From Aegilops tauschii subsp. strangulata (Eukaryota; Streptophyta; Magnoliopsida; Poales; Poaceae), in contig NC_053037.3 of assembly GCF_002575655.3 (NCBI RefSeq), forward strand, positions 319,265,294-319,329,293: a DNA stretch of 64,000 nucleotides, given 5' to 3'. The position numbers were made by a program, and so were the translations under genes. Shown here in pieces: positions 11,956 through 21,560 of this stretch (the stretch's first letter is position 1; the number at the start of each line of letters is the position of its first letter). A model generated the notes under the pieces. That model was not told where the DNA came from. It worked only from the letters and a program-made list of their open reading frames with translations, and did no database searches.

Positions 11956-14454
11956 TCTCGAGCTCGAGATCGAGCTCGAGCTCCGCCGCCTCGGTTCGCC
12001 GTCGATCTCGCGGTACAGGCCTCCTTTGCCCTCTCTCTCTCGATCTGGAACCGCCTCACCTCTCTTACCATTTCCCCACTGTCTCCCCTCTCTATTGCAG
12101 CCGGAATCGACCGGGGCAAACGCCTCCCGAAGCCCTTCCGCCGGCTTTCTCGTCGCCGGTGAACCCCTACACTCCGGCGACCGCCTCCACCTCCACCCGA
12201 ACGGCGACTCCGCCCTGAGCACGCCGGTGCCCTCGGATCACCTCCCCGTCGACCACAGCGACGCCGGTGAGCTCGCCTCCCTCTCTGGCCCGAGGTTGAA
12301 GACGACGGCCGTGCGGCCCGTCGGTCAGCCTCACATTCTGACGGGTGGGCCCCACCCGTCAGGTTTAAACATGCACGCGCGCACGTACCGGTTCGCCCGT
12401 CGGCTGAAGGCGTATTTTGCATTTACACCTTCGACGTGGCAGCCTCGCGCGGGCTGGATCCTCTCCGGGCCTGCTGCACTATGGTCCTTCTGGCCCAGTT
12501 GCACAGTGTTGCTTCTCCTTTTTCTTTTTCCATAAACTTGCAAAAATTCCTCAGGATTAAATATTAATCCAAATGAAATAATTCCAGTTCCTAAATTCTT
12601 GTAAAAATCCTACCTATTTAATTGTATAACTTTCACACATGTCCAAACAACTTTTATGTACTGTTCATATTCAAATTCAAATTTGAATATATTTAAACCT
12701 CTCTAAAAATCCATTCCCCGTATCCTACTACTCCAAATCCAAAACTAGGAATTTTATCCTTCTTAGTTTTCACCCTAGTATTTATTAAAAATAGGTTGAC
12801 ATTTTTCTGAGCACTTTGGTTTTTCTGTTTTGCTATTGCCATATTTTTTCGTCATTTCTTTTGCGACGAATAGATCCCGTATTTGACAAAGTAGTGGATA
12901 AGAAGAAGGATAAGGACTTGAAGACTTTGAAGACCAAGGCAAGCAGCCCTTTGACCATGTATAAGAAACCCTTTTTATGCATGTCATATGTCACTTTTAT
13001 TGCTTGCATCGAAGTCATGATAAAATGGTGACCACTTGAGGTGGTTTGCCTCCATTGCTTTTCTCATTGACACTTGCATGATGCATGACCCTACCTTTCT
13101 ATGAGGGTTATGCCGGTGGGAGTAGATAGGATGCTAAAGTAGTTGCTACGCAAAAGGGGATGGGTATATGCATGGTGATGGAAGCAAGATTGTTTTCAAA
13201 AACTTTTCGAAAACCCCATCGGGTGCCACTTATGCCCGAGGGAGATAATGAGTTGGGTAACCACTTGATGACGAAGTGGTGTACCGAGGCAAGTGTGTGT
13301 GTTGTTTTCAAAATGGATTGGTTTAAGTTGCGACCGTTATTCCAACCTTACATGCGCAACCACTCTACCCTTATATGGGAAAGGGCATTATTGATTACGT
13401 AGGCCGATACTAGCATGGTGCCCGCATTACTAGTGACGGGAGAGTTGTTGCTCTCTCGGGACGGGGTCGTGCCAGGTAGGGCGGGCAAGAACATTTTTAT
13501 GGGGCACCGGACACACTGTTGGTACCCCGTGCCAGTGGTATGTGATGAATATGGGAGCGAGGCTCCACAATTTTAAGTTATGAAATGTTGGGCACGGGGG
13601 TTACTACCAATTGAGTGGACTCTATGTTAGTGTCGTCTAGGGAAAGATAGTGATCGGGTGCTTACCCCGGGTACTTGAGGTACCGCGGGTCGTGGATGAC
13701 ACAGAAGTTCCCCGGATCTTGTGGGTAAAGTGTGCAACCTCTGCAGTGTGTAAAACTATTCGAATAGCCGTGTCCATGGTCAAGGACAGTTGGGTAACCG
13801 CTCTTGGGCTACGTCCACTTGTTTACAAACCAGTGTGTGTGTGTGTGGGAAGAACTACTTGGGTCAAGTCAAAGGACTTGACATGATTGAGTCGGGTTGG
13901 AGCCCACTCCCTTTATGTTGATATCTGTAACCAGACCCTATGGTTACTTGAATTTGTATGATGCATGTGTTTACCAGTTGTTGAACATGTCATAGCACAA
14001 CAAAACTAGCTTTCTGCAAAAATTTACCTATATCATGCATTGTTGTATCTTGAACCAAAACATGGGTTGCTTGCGAGTACATTCAAAGTACTCATTGGCT
14101 TGCCACTGGTTATTTTATTGGCCAGGCATGAAATGACAGGATATGATGAAGAATACTTCGGTGACAAACATGCGAGCTAGGACGCTTCCCAGTCAGAATA
14201 CCTGTAGGGTTAAGACAGATGGCATGGGTTCTACTTTTCGACGAAGATTTCCGCTGCTTAAGTTTATTTGGTATTCAGCCCTTGTGGCTTTATCTATGTA
14301 AGACTTGACCATAATGGTCATAATTTGTGTAAGACGGTATGTGTGGATGTAAGACTCTTGTTATTCAGCTTCTGTGTGTTCAGTGAGAATTGATCTCTAG
14401 GATCACTGTACACGTGCATTCGGTGATCACGACTTATGAGTCGGGGTCCCCACA
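11956..14454 (+). repeat. Remainder of the older Gypsy-like LTR
   Basis: Continues the leader begun at 1-110, starting with the duplicated TCTCG. It ends in GGGGTCCCCACA (14443-14454), a typical LTR end, and no primer-binding site follows. It is thus either a 3' LTR whose element lies left of the window or a solo LTR. No open frame was judged real, although 11942-12535 is open for 197 codons of composition-biased sequence. Confidence 0.55.
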
Positions 14455-14970
14455 CTAAGCTACAAGCCTCCTTGCTTGGGTTGCTCTCTTCACAAGCATA
14501 GAACGACGGTGGCCACACCGCTGGTCACATATCCGGCCAGATCCCGCAGCCGGGGGAAGGGAACAATGTTCTGTGTAGACGCGGTCGACATCGGCGAGGG
14601 AGAAAATCCAAAGTCGGTGCGTCCCAATCGGGGGTCAACGCGATATGGGCCGATGCCGCGTCCCAACCGCCCTTCTAGCTACAGCCCAACGTCCATTTCA
14701 AAAATATTAGTGCATGTCAACAAAAATTATACTATCGATGTTCCGTTTCGAAAAAAAGCATATAAGCTGTTACTTCTTACCCAAAGGATCTTTATATCCA
14801 ACAGACACACAATATCCATTCGACTGTTCGAAATTACTTTCACTGCTGATCTGATGTCAAGGTAATTGCTGCATCGCCACCAAAACCCACCATCTCTTAA
14901 GCTAAAGTAGACCGAGCTAACCCCTATATTAGCATATTACTAAGATAAATAGAAGGCATTGTAGAATCAT
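14455..14970. repeat. Non-coding stretch with a diverged copy of the leader at 18806
   Basis: About 14461-14620 resembles 18806-18995 on the same strand: shared GCCTCC..GCTTG, GGGTTGCTCT.TTCACA, ACCGCTGGT.ACA and GTCGAC...GCGAGGGAG in the same order. It looks like a duplicated first exon or leader without its TATA box. The rest (14620-14970) is AT-richer and I see nothing else in it; it includes the 3' flank of the SINA-type gene. Confidence 0.4.
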
Positions 14971-15928
14971 TTAGGACGTGAGCTTGTCAATCTGAATGTG
15001 GAGGGACACCAGCTTAGCCCCCACCAGCAGCTTGGGTGGAACTGTGAAGAAGGTCAGCTCCTGCACGGTGATGTCGCCGGGATCTGTGCTGCTTGTCACC
15101 TCCATTTCCACCTTGACGGCGTCGCTCCTGCCTTTGGGATCCCCCGGCGGGCCATTCGCCCACAGCTTGGCCACGTAGTGCGGCAGTGGGGACGCCCCCG
15201 CTCTGATGCAGATGACCGACACGGTGATAGGCGCGCCGATGTCGAGCACGCCGCCGACCAAGAAAAACGCACGGCCGTCCTCCTCTGCGAACAGCAAGAG
15301 CCGTGGCTCCGACAGTGGCACTTGCAGCTGGAGCGCCTTGCCGTACTGGATCCTGTGCACGGGCATGGGATGCATGGTGCTGATGTGGTGGGAAAGCACC
15401 GGTGGCAGGCCTTCGTAGCCACAGACTGGCATGGGGCATTTGCAGGGCGCGAGCGGACACACGCTCTGGTGATCGGCGAGCTTGTGGTAAGTGACGTAGA
15501 GCCCACAACCTTCGTGCGGGCACTCCACCCTCACCGAGGAGAGGACGGCGTCCACCGCCGTGTTCTGCATGTCGAAGCCCCCGCCGCGCTCGCACTTCTG
15601 GCACTACCGCTGGTTCCCGGGGCGCTCGACGCGGCAGTCCGCGCAAGCCAGGTGCCCTCCCTTGCACTGCACAAATCAATCGAACAACACATCAATCAAG
15701 AAACCTGCACCTTGCTCGATTAGCCGAACGGACGAGGTGTATTCGAACCTCATACACTGGAGGCTTCAAGGGGCGGAGGCACAAGGGGCAGTGGAGCAAG
15801 GTGAGGTCCATCGAGACCATAGAGAGCTCCATCGTCGGGTCCTGTTCTGTCTGCATGATCTCGCCCTCCTCGTGCACAACCATCTCTCGCTTTATTAGGG
15901 CCGGGGCATTACAAAGCTTTACCGTCAC
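14971..15928 (-). pseudogene. SINA/SIAH-type E3 ubiquitin ligase with an in-frame stop in the RING finger
   Basis: Two exons fit: 15749 up to 15928 or 15889 (alternative ATGs) and 14971-15666, with an 82-bp GT-AG intron (15667-15748, phase 0). Exon 1 supplies the first RING pair (CPLC, after LLH); exon 2 supplies CKGGHLACADC and then CQKC, so all eight C3HC4 ligands are present. One codon before the last pair there is a TAG stop (15604-15606). From Met at 15570 the frame is open for 199 codons and contains the SIAH-type zinc finger (ECPHEGC...HQSVC...CPMPVC...HHISTMH) and the substrate-binding beta domain. SINA proteins ubiquitinate partners for degradation in cytosol or nucleus. As read, translation would end inside the RING; restart at 15570 would give a ligase without RING. 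The stop could be a real nonsense mutation, a sequencing error or, less likely, readthrough. Confidence 0.8.
15667..15748 (-). other. Intron of the SINA-type gene
   Basis: On the minus strand the donor is GAG|GTTCG and the acceptor TTTGTGCAG|TGC. Removing 82 bp joins the first RING Cys pair to the third Cys in frame, which is what fixes these boundaries. Confidence 0.75.
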
Positions 15929-15943
15929 ATATTCATACTACTT

Positions 15944-16288
15944 CAAGGTGCATTAAATCAACACATGCAAGTATCAAAAGGAGAGTCACGGCATGCATGC
16001 ATGCGTTGTAATTAATGCATCGGTAAACGCAAATTATTGAAATATATCGAGTGCAGTGCTTTGATGTGTCGCGTCAACTCGTACAAGACCGAGAAGTTTG
16101 ATTACTACAACGCCCTCTCGCCTTAACCGCACCTGCTTTTGGCTGCATGACAGGTGGGCCACCGACCTGTTGAGCCCACCTGTCATAGACGCAAAGGCAG
16201 GAGTAGTAAGTCAATGAAGATGAGTCCCTCCCTCGCCCATGAGCGTGGTGGCTGGAAAGACCAGGAGAAGCTTTCGTTTGCTACACGC
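15944..16288 (+). repeat. Left arm of a large inverted duplication
   Basis: Reads CAAGGTGCAT.AAATCAACA... to GCTACACGC. The reverse complement of 17770-18225 matches nearly throughout, except for a MITE in the other arm. It contains a perfect 13-bp hairpin, ATGACAGGTGGGC (16147-16159) and GCCCACCTGTCAT (16174-16186). The arm begins just upstream of the SINA-type gene, so it may overlap that gene's promoter. Confidence 0.8.
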
Positions 16289-16455
16289 TCTCCCTCCCGC
16301 ACGTGGTGGACATGCAGCAGTTCAATCGGTGTCAGATGGCCAGAAGCATACTGTAGTACTCCTCCACTGTAGTAGTACTCCATCATTGTTCGACTTCGTG
16401 AAGAGGTGAAGAGCCAAGCGCAGCCCGGACGCTCGTGTGGCAGTTTCATGTGTAC
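16058..16455 (+). repeat. Direct duplication, copy 1
   Basis: Shares with 16707-16975, in the same order, GTGTCGCGTCAACTC, CTCCCTCGCCCATG, GGTGG..ATGCAGCAG, CATCATTGTTC and GAAGAG..GAAGAGCCAAG. Spacing differs by small and medium indels, so the duplication is old. The first half of this copy is also the inner half of the inverted arm 15944-16288. Confidence 0.7.
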
Positions 16456-16706
16456 AGTAGTCTAGAATAGCGTGTACCGTGCCTGTAAGCTTAAAATCGT
16501 TGGGGTCGGCTCCATGCTATATTTTTTTGATTTAAATAATCTTCTGGCCCTACCTGTCATCCTGGTGATTCTAGTTTGCATGCTCATCTGGTCAAGACAG
16601 GAATATATATTTTAATTTGTGGTGGGGTAAATGTTAGAGGTTGCAGCAAATGGAGTATTGTACACTGCGGGTCTTTCAGCCAAGTTTAGAGGCAACCATG
16701 AGGGGC
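16456..16706. other. Spacer without recognisable feature
   Basis: AT-rich sequence between the two direct copies. I see no open frame, terminal repeat or MITE signature. Confidence 0.5.
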
Positions 16707-16975
16707 CAGTGCTATGATGTGTCGCGTCAACTCATACAACAAGGAGAAGCTTGATTTTACTACTACACGCCTTCTCCCTCGCCCATGCGCATGGTGGCTC
16801 GCAGACGAGGACAGACTTTTGCTTAAGTACTACAACAAGCTATCCCTCCCGCTCGCGGTGGATGGACATGCAGCAGTGGATTCGATACTGTAGAAGCAGT
16901 AGTAGTAACATCATTGTTCATCTTCTCGAAGAGGCGAAGAGCCAAGTGCTACCCGAACGTGGCAGTTGCGAACCT
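16707..16975 (+). repeat. Direct duplication, copy 2
   Basis: Second copy of the unit at 16058-16455. It lacks the hairpin segment and is shortened. Together with 17770-18010 (inverted) it makes three copies of one locus-specific sequence within 2 kb. Confidence 0.65.
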
Positions 16976-17073
16976 TGGAGCACGCATATAGCCAGGCTCT
17001 TGCATGAGACAAAATTGCTATGTGAGCCCACTATTGTAGTACTTGCTAGTATAGCCCTGTAAACCAGAAAGGA

Positions 17074-17165
17074 GTATTTGCCTTTCTAGAGATTTCAACA
17101 AGTGACTAGACTACACCGAGACGGAGTACATATGGAGCAAAATGAGTGAATCTACACTGTAAATA
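17074..17165 (+). mobile_element. Degenerate Stowaway-like MITE fragment
   Basis: TAGAGATTTCAACAAGTGAC, then GGAGCAAAATGAGTGAATCT and ACACTGTAAATA, is the 5' half of the common Triticeae Stowaway that starts CTCCCTCCGT. The terminal repeat itself is lost and the second half is missing. Confidence 0.55.
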
Positions 17166-17473
17166 AATACGTAGTTCTCTCGTTTTCCTCTCGGCCTTGG
17201 TCGCGGTGCACAATATTGAGTATACTAGTACTATCATCTTGAAATTTACGAAGTTACCATAGGCACCTCGTTGTCGACGGGAACGTCTCCTGACATGTGA
17301 TAGACGTGAGCGGCAGTCGCCTCCATAGGTGCTTGAATGCCAAGGAGGGAGAGGGTAGCGGTTCCCGAGACGTTGAACGGTCGATGATGCATCCTCAAAT
17401 TACATGCAGAGGGAATTAATTGGAGAAGCAGAATAGAGCCAGCACGATGTGAATGCAACAAAGTTTGGATTCT

Positions 17474-17483
17474 CATATAAAGG
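17474..17483 (+). promoter_or_regulatory. TATA box of the small ORF at 17576
   Basis: TATAAAGG (about 17475-17483) lies about 95 bp before the ATG at 17576, followed by a C-rich, purine-poor leader, as expected of a plant core promoter. No transcript evidence is available. Confidence 0.4.
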
Positions 17484-17575
17484 CGCCCCACCGCTCCAAT
17501 CCATCTACTCCTTAGTCTCTGCGCAACATTTCTCACTCCAATCCAAGACCAAGTGACCAGAAGCCAGAAGCACCT

Positions 17576-18001
17576 ATGGAGGCGATGGACGCGAGCGACA
17601 GTCGACTGTGCCAAATCATCCAAGGCGCCGGCCTGCGGCCCCGCACCGTCCTGCGTTTCCAGACGGTGTTGACTACCACCGGTGTCATAGCCCTCACCGA
17701 CGCCGGCTTCGCTTCTCGCATGGACGACATGATGGTCAACTCCATCCGCAAGTTCGCCGCCATCAAGCAGCGTGTAGCGAAAGCTCCTACTAGTCCTGCC
17801 AGCCACCACACTCATGCGCGAGGGAGGGATGCAGCTTCATTGACTTACTGCTCCTGCCTTTGCGTCTATGATAGGTGGGCCCAACAGGTGGTTGGCCCAC
17901 CTGTCATGCAGCCAAAGGTAGGTGCAGTTAGGGCACTGGAGCTCAGTCCGCGAGGGAGAGGGCGTTGTAGCAATCAAACTTCTCGGTCTTGTACGAGTTG
18001 A
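17576..18001 (+). CDS. Small protein of unknown function, C-terminal half from the inverted repeat
   Basis: A 141-codon open frame begins MEAMDASDSRLCQIIQGAG. Residues 1 to about 65 are unique sequence with balanced composition (TTTGVIALTDAGFASRMDDM, then a short basic stretch near RKFAAIKQR). From about residue 66 the frame enters the inverted arm at 17770 and continues in sequence unlikely to have evolved as coding. I do not recognise the N-terminal part. It could be a captured or truncated gene start whose original 3' end was replaced by the inverted duplication. The 18 bp around its ATG (17568-17585) also occur inverted at 17317-17334. The antisense frame 17246-17815 is taken as a shadow. 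Confidence 0.35.
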   Translation: MEAMDASDSRLCQIIQGAGLRPRTVLRFQTVLTTTGVIALTDAGFASRMDDMMVNSIRKFAAIKQRVAKAPTSPASHHTHARGRDAASLTYCSCLCVYDRWAQQVVGPPVMQPKVGAVRALELSPRGRGRCSNQTSRSCTS

Positions 18002-18225
18002 CGCGACACATCAAAGCACTGCACTCGATATAAGTCTTTTTACACATTTCAAATGGACTACAACATACGGATGTATGTAGATATATTTTGCTTCGTATGT
18101 AGTCACTTGTTGCAATCTCTAAAAAGACTTATATTTGGAAACGGAGGGAGTACAACGCATGCATGCATGCATGCATGCCGTGGCTTCCCTTTTGATACTT
18201 GCATGTGTTGATTTGATGCACCTTG
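17770..18225 (-). repeat. Right arm of the large inverted duplication
   Basis: Reverse complement of 15944-16288 with a MITE fragment (18028-18152) in place of about 35 bp. The hairpin is kept with one change (ATGATAGGTGGGC ... GCCCACCTGTCAT, about 17869-17908). The distance between arms is about 1.5 kb. Confidence 0.8.
18028..18152 (-). mobile_element. Stowaway-like MITE, truncated at one end
   Basis: ATAAGTCTTTTTACACATTTC at the left and AAAAAGACTTATATTTGG..ACGGAGGGAGTA at the right form the inverted ends. The left CTCCCTCCGT is missing and the right one is complete next to TA. It interrupts the right inverted arm. Confidence 0.7.
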
Positions 18226-18282
18226 CCAAATTTTGACTATAAATTTAACTGACCAAATTTTCATGCATGTCACAAAAAATTA

Positions 18283-18473
18283 CGGGGCTGTTTGGATTGT
18301 GACTATGTTTGTCTTATGTTGCCACATTATTTTTCCCACACTTGCCTAACTTGAGTTGCTCAAATTGTTAGACACACTTTGGCTTGCCTAAGGGAATCTT
18401 GCCACACTTTTTGTGTCTATGACATGTGGGGTTCACTGCTAATAAAAAAATTCTTGTCTTAGGTGTGGCTAAT
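18283..18473 (+). mobile_element. Tourist-like MITE, 3' end replaced
   Basis: Begins GGGGCTGTTTGGATTG and contains GTTGCCACATT, CTTGCCTAACTTGAGTTGC and GACATGTGGGG, the usual body of a Triticeae Tourist-type MITE. The expected CCAAACA..CCC end is absent; a Stowaway end begins instead. Confidence 0.6.
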
Positions 18474-18507
18474 AAAAAAGACTTATATTTAGGAACGGAG
18501 GGAGTAG
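18474..18507 (-). mobile_element. Stowaway MITE terminal fragment
   Basis: AAAAAGACTTATATTTAGG followed by AACGGAGGGAGTA is one complete Stowaway end fused to the Tourist fragment before it. Confidence 0.6.
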
Positions 18508-18790
18508 AAAATATAAATAATAATGCATGTTGGGGCAACCCATGTTTCTGATAATTTTAGCCGTGGGCTTGTTCACAATTTTTATGAGGGGGTGGTTGTT
18601 CATTTAATGGAGGGACTTGTACCAGACTTGAACGATACAAAGTGCGACCTGGCACACCGTAACACCACTTGAAACAAGCGGGTAGCTATCTCAAAAAACA
18701 ACGAACAACTAAAAAACGGCGACCTGGCACGTAGTACACAATTTTAAATGATTGTTTTGATGGAGTGAAAAAGGAAAACTACCGCACTAC
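18508..18790. other. Presumed upstream region of the transcription unit at 18791
   Basis: Unremarkable AT-rich sequence with no open frame or repeat recognised. It directly precedes the TATA box. Confidence 0.4.
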
Positions 18791-18800
18791 GTATATATAG
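18791..18800 (+). promoter_or_regulatory. TATA box
   Basis: GTATATATAG lies at the head of a CT-rich, GC-richer leader that is duplicated at 14461. A donor-like CAG|GTATAT at about 19148-19156 would end a first exon of about 320 bp. This is inferred from composition and motifs only. Confidence 0.4.
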
Positions 18801-18805
18801 GCCGG

Positions 18806-21560
18806 AGCCTCCACGCTTGCTTGCTAGGGTTGCTCTATTCACACACTCTAATCCTCTCCATATCTAAACAAGATAGAGGTGGTAACACTGTCTTTCTCCC
18901 TTCAAAAAACACTGTATTTCTATCCTCACCGCTGGTTACAGATCCGGACGTATCCCGCTCCACCGGTGAAGGGGAGGAGGGGCAGCATTTAGGCCGTCGT
19001 CGACAGCGAGGGAGGAGACCCACTGCCGGCCGCACCGTTATCTCTGGCCGAGCGCCTGCGCGGGAGGTCCTCCGATCCCTTCGTCGTTGCCCTAGTGTGG
19101 GTGGATCCGGCCTCCCGCCGCCCACCTATCCACATCCCCACGACCTTCAGGTATATCTTCCTTCGAAACTGCCTTAGCTCTACTTCCCCAGCTCGCTACG
19201 TCGCTGCATGTGCATCATTTTCTACCTCTCAGCCCCTCTCGATCAGATGGTCCAATGTCACCTATTTTTTTCTTCTATTGTTAGAGGTAAAGCTACTTCA
19301 TGGAGTCGAATCTTGTACTTGGTTGAAACAACAAATAAAGTGGGGGTGGGGGAATTTAGTATGTAGTACATCGGACTTGGTACAAACAGGAAGGAAAGGG
19401 GGTGAAAGTAGTACAGACTGGTCATCCAACCGGTCTCTTAGTCGAAAAGGGAAATATAGGGGTAACACTGTACACAGTGGTATGACCAGGACTAGATTTT
19501 CTATCCACACATAGGAGTAGGTGGCTAGAGTGAACAAAACTGGGACCAGCCCAGATATGTTTCTTGGATGTTTGTTTCTCGGGGCAACAAACTATGAATC
19601 ACCACTTTATGCCCCTGTTTAGGTACATGGTGCTAGACTGCTGGTGCACCCACTGTCCCATGCCCTTATACCAAATATTTAGCTATTCTTAATCTAATGC
19701 CCCTGGTAAAAATGAAGCCATGCCACTATTATAAGCCATGACAAGTTTAGCCAAATGTTTTTGCCTGTAATTGTTTGAGACTCTGACTGTTTCCTCTGTA
19801 GCTTTTTCTGCAAACAGGGATATCCATTTCACCTGGTTGCTGTTGTGACCTTTTGGTGCACTGCACAAAACTCTTCTTAAAAGAAGTGACTTTTGTGCTG
19901 TTTAACTGGAATGTCAGAATGGAACAGTTGGTTCATTTCGGTGGAACTACACAAAGGGAGATCTGTGTTCCAATCCTCATCATCCATATTGGCACAATAA
20001 CCTTCCTTTAGGTAAGAATGATATTTAATGCATGTGTTCATCTCTATTTTGCGACTTCCATGAGAAAATAATGCTATTTTTTACTAGTACACTTGTACTC
20101 CCTCACTGACAAAACCAGTTCTGAAATAGAAGGCCAATCATGTACTTGGTTTCACCAACTGGTGAGGAGAATGAGAAACAGAGCATGAAGAGGAAGAAGA
20201 AGAAGAGTAAACAGTGCCAAGGCGATCTTGCTGAAGCAGAGACCTCAGTCGAGGCCATTCAAGGGCTCCAGCAACGACTACCTTACATGTGAGACGATCC
20301 TCCAGGGAGCCCTTCCAGTTCTGCTATCTCACTTAATTAATTAGGAGTACTTAAGTACCACTAATTTATTGCTGCCTAATTTTCCTGTCGGAGTTAAACA
20401 AATCTTTAGTAGCACCCTATGTTGAATCATGTACGTGTGTATGTTTGTCTATGGAGGTGAATCATGTGGTGGAGCAGGGAGGGAATGCTAACTTTACCCA
20501 TTAAGATAATGAGGGTGCTTCTATTTGTTAGTGTATGTTTCATCAACTAGTCCCACTAGTACAGTAATCTCACTCTCTCAATATATGTGCCAACAGGGAT
20601 GCTCAATTTTGGTGGAACTGCACAAAAACTTTGGGTGCTTCATTGCCTCGACAACTTCCTTCCTTTCCTATTAGTCGCTAATCTCGGCTTGCATTCTTCC
20701 TTTGCTGTCAGTCGCTTGGCTTATCTTGGCTTCCAGTCAAAGGAGATAGTAATTGATATGCTACCTCACACAGGTTGGTACTGGTCTTTATCCTGATTAT
20801 TGTGCTTGTCATATGTATTGGTAATTTGGTATTGTGCTACTGTTTGCCGATTTCATAAAGGAGTAACTTGGATCCTGAACTCGCAGGCAAATCATTACAT
20901 CGGGTGATTTCAGTAGAACTGCACAAGAAGATCAGATGGACATGCACTTATGCTGCTGCTATGTACTCCAAAGTTCACTCAGACAAGCATCGATGTTGAC
21001 AGGAAGAAGTGCCTATATTCATTCGAGTATCAACCGGCGTCAACCAATTGTCAAACTCCATATTAGGAGAGTGAACACCAAAAATATTGCTTGGCGCATA
21101 GCCCAGAAAAACACAGTCCAGTCTTTGGTTCCAACTTGTGCCTTTTGGTTATCGGTACATAAGGTAGCGAACTGTATGGCATGGAGTCTAAAGATTCCAG
21201 ACAAGTTGGTTGACGCGTATATTCATCTGGCACTTAATTAGTCTGCACTCCAGGGATGCTCCATTTCAGTTGAACTGCACAAAAAAATTGGGTGGTTCAT
21301 TTTCTCAACCGCCTCCTTTCTCGTCTGCAATGTAGAATTTTGGCGAGCTACAGGACCAAGATGAGCCAGTAAACTAGTTGGATGAAAGTAGTGGCCAAGC
21401 TGCTCAAACCTCCTCGGCACGAGGCCACTATTTGAGGATAAACCTACAAGCAAAGTTCAGATTGTCTGTGCTGCCTCTTTATGTACTCGAAAGTTTACTC
21501 GTATAAGCATTAATTTTAGCAAGAAGTACCTCTGACTAAACACCATTTACCATTCTGTAC
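18806..21560 (+). other. Possible transcription unit or pseudogene of unknown product
   Basis: After the TATA box come a GC-rich leader (to about 19148) and AT-rich intron-like sequence. A motif close to TTTCAGTGGAACTGCACAA appears at about 19937, 20603, 20905 and 21260. After the third copy comes TGTACTCCAAAGTTCACTC and after the fourth TGTACTCGAAAGTTTACTC, so at least two repeats share downstream sequence as well. No long frame crosses them. It could be a gene with duplicated exons, a non-coding RNA or a dead gene; I cannot name it. Confidence 0.3.
20140..20292 (+). CDS. Short lysine-rich open frame, unknown
   Basis: ATG to TGA, 50 codons, with an in-frame stop 18 bp upstream. It starts MYLVSPTGEENEKQ, has the basic run MKRKKKKSK and ends in a possible helix (DLAEAETSVEAIQGLQQ). 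It could be an exon of the surrounding unit, since nuclear-localisation-like lysine runs are common, or chance. Confidence 0.2.
   Translation: MYLVSPTGEENEKQSMKRKKKKSKQCQGDLAEAETSVEAIQGLQQRLPYM

Noticed and set aside
11942..12535. 197-codon frame and its antisense 189-codon frame
   Set aside because: The plus frame starts inside the LARD LTR and crosses the insertion junction into an LTR leader; open on both strands because of composition.
14998..15723. 241-codon plus-strand frame
   Set aside because: Antisense shadow of the SINA-type gene, whose minus-strand product has recognisable zinc fingers.
17246..17815. 189-codon minus-strand frame
   Set aside because: Antisense to the TATA-preceded ORF at 17576 and partly inside the inverted arm; no recognisable motif.
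18821..19177. 118-codon frame after the TATA box
   Set aside because: No ATG at its start, crosses the likely donor site, no recognisable sequence; kept only as possible leader.
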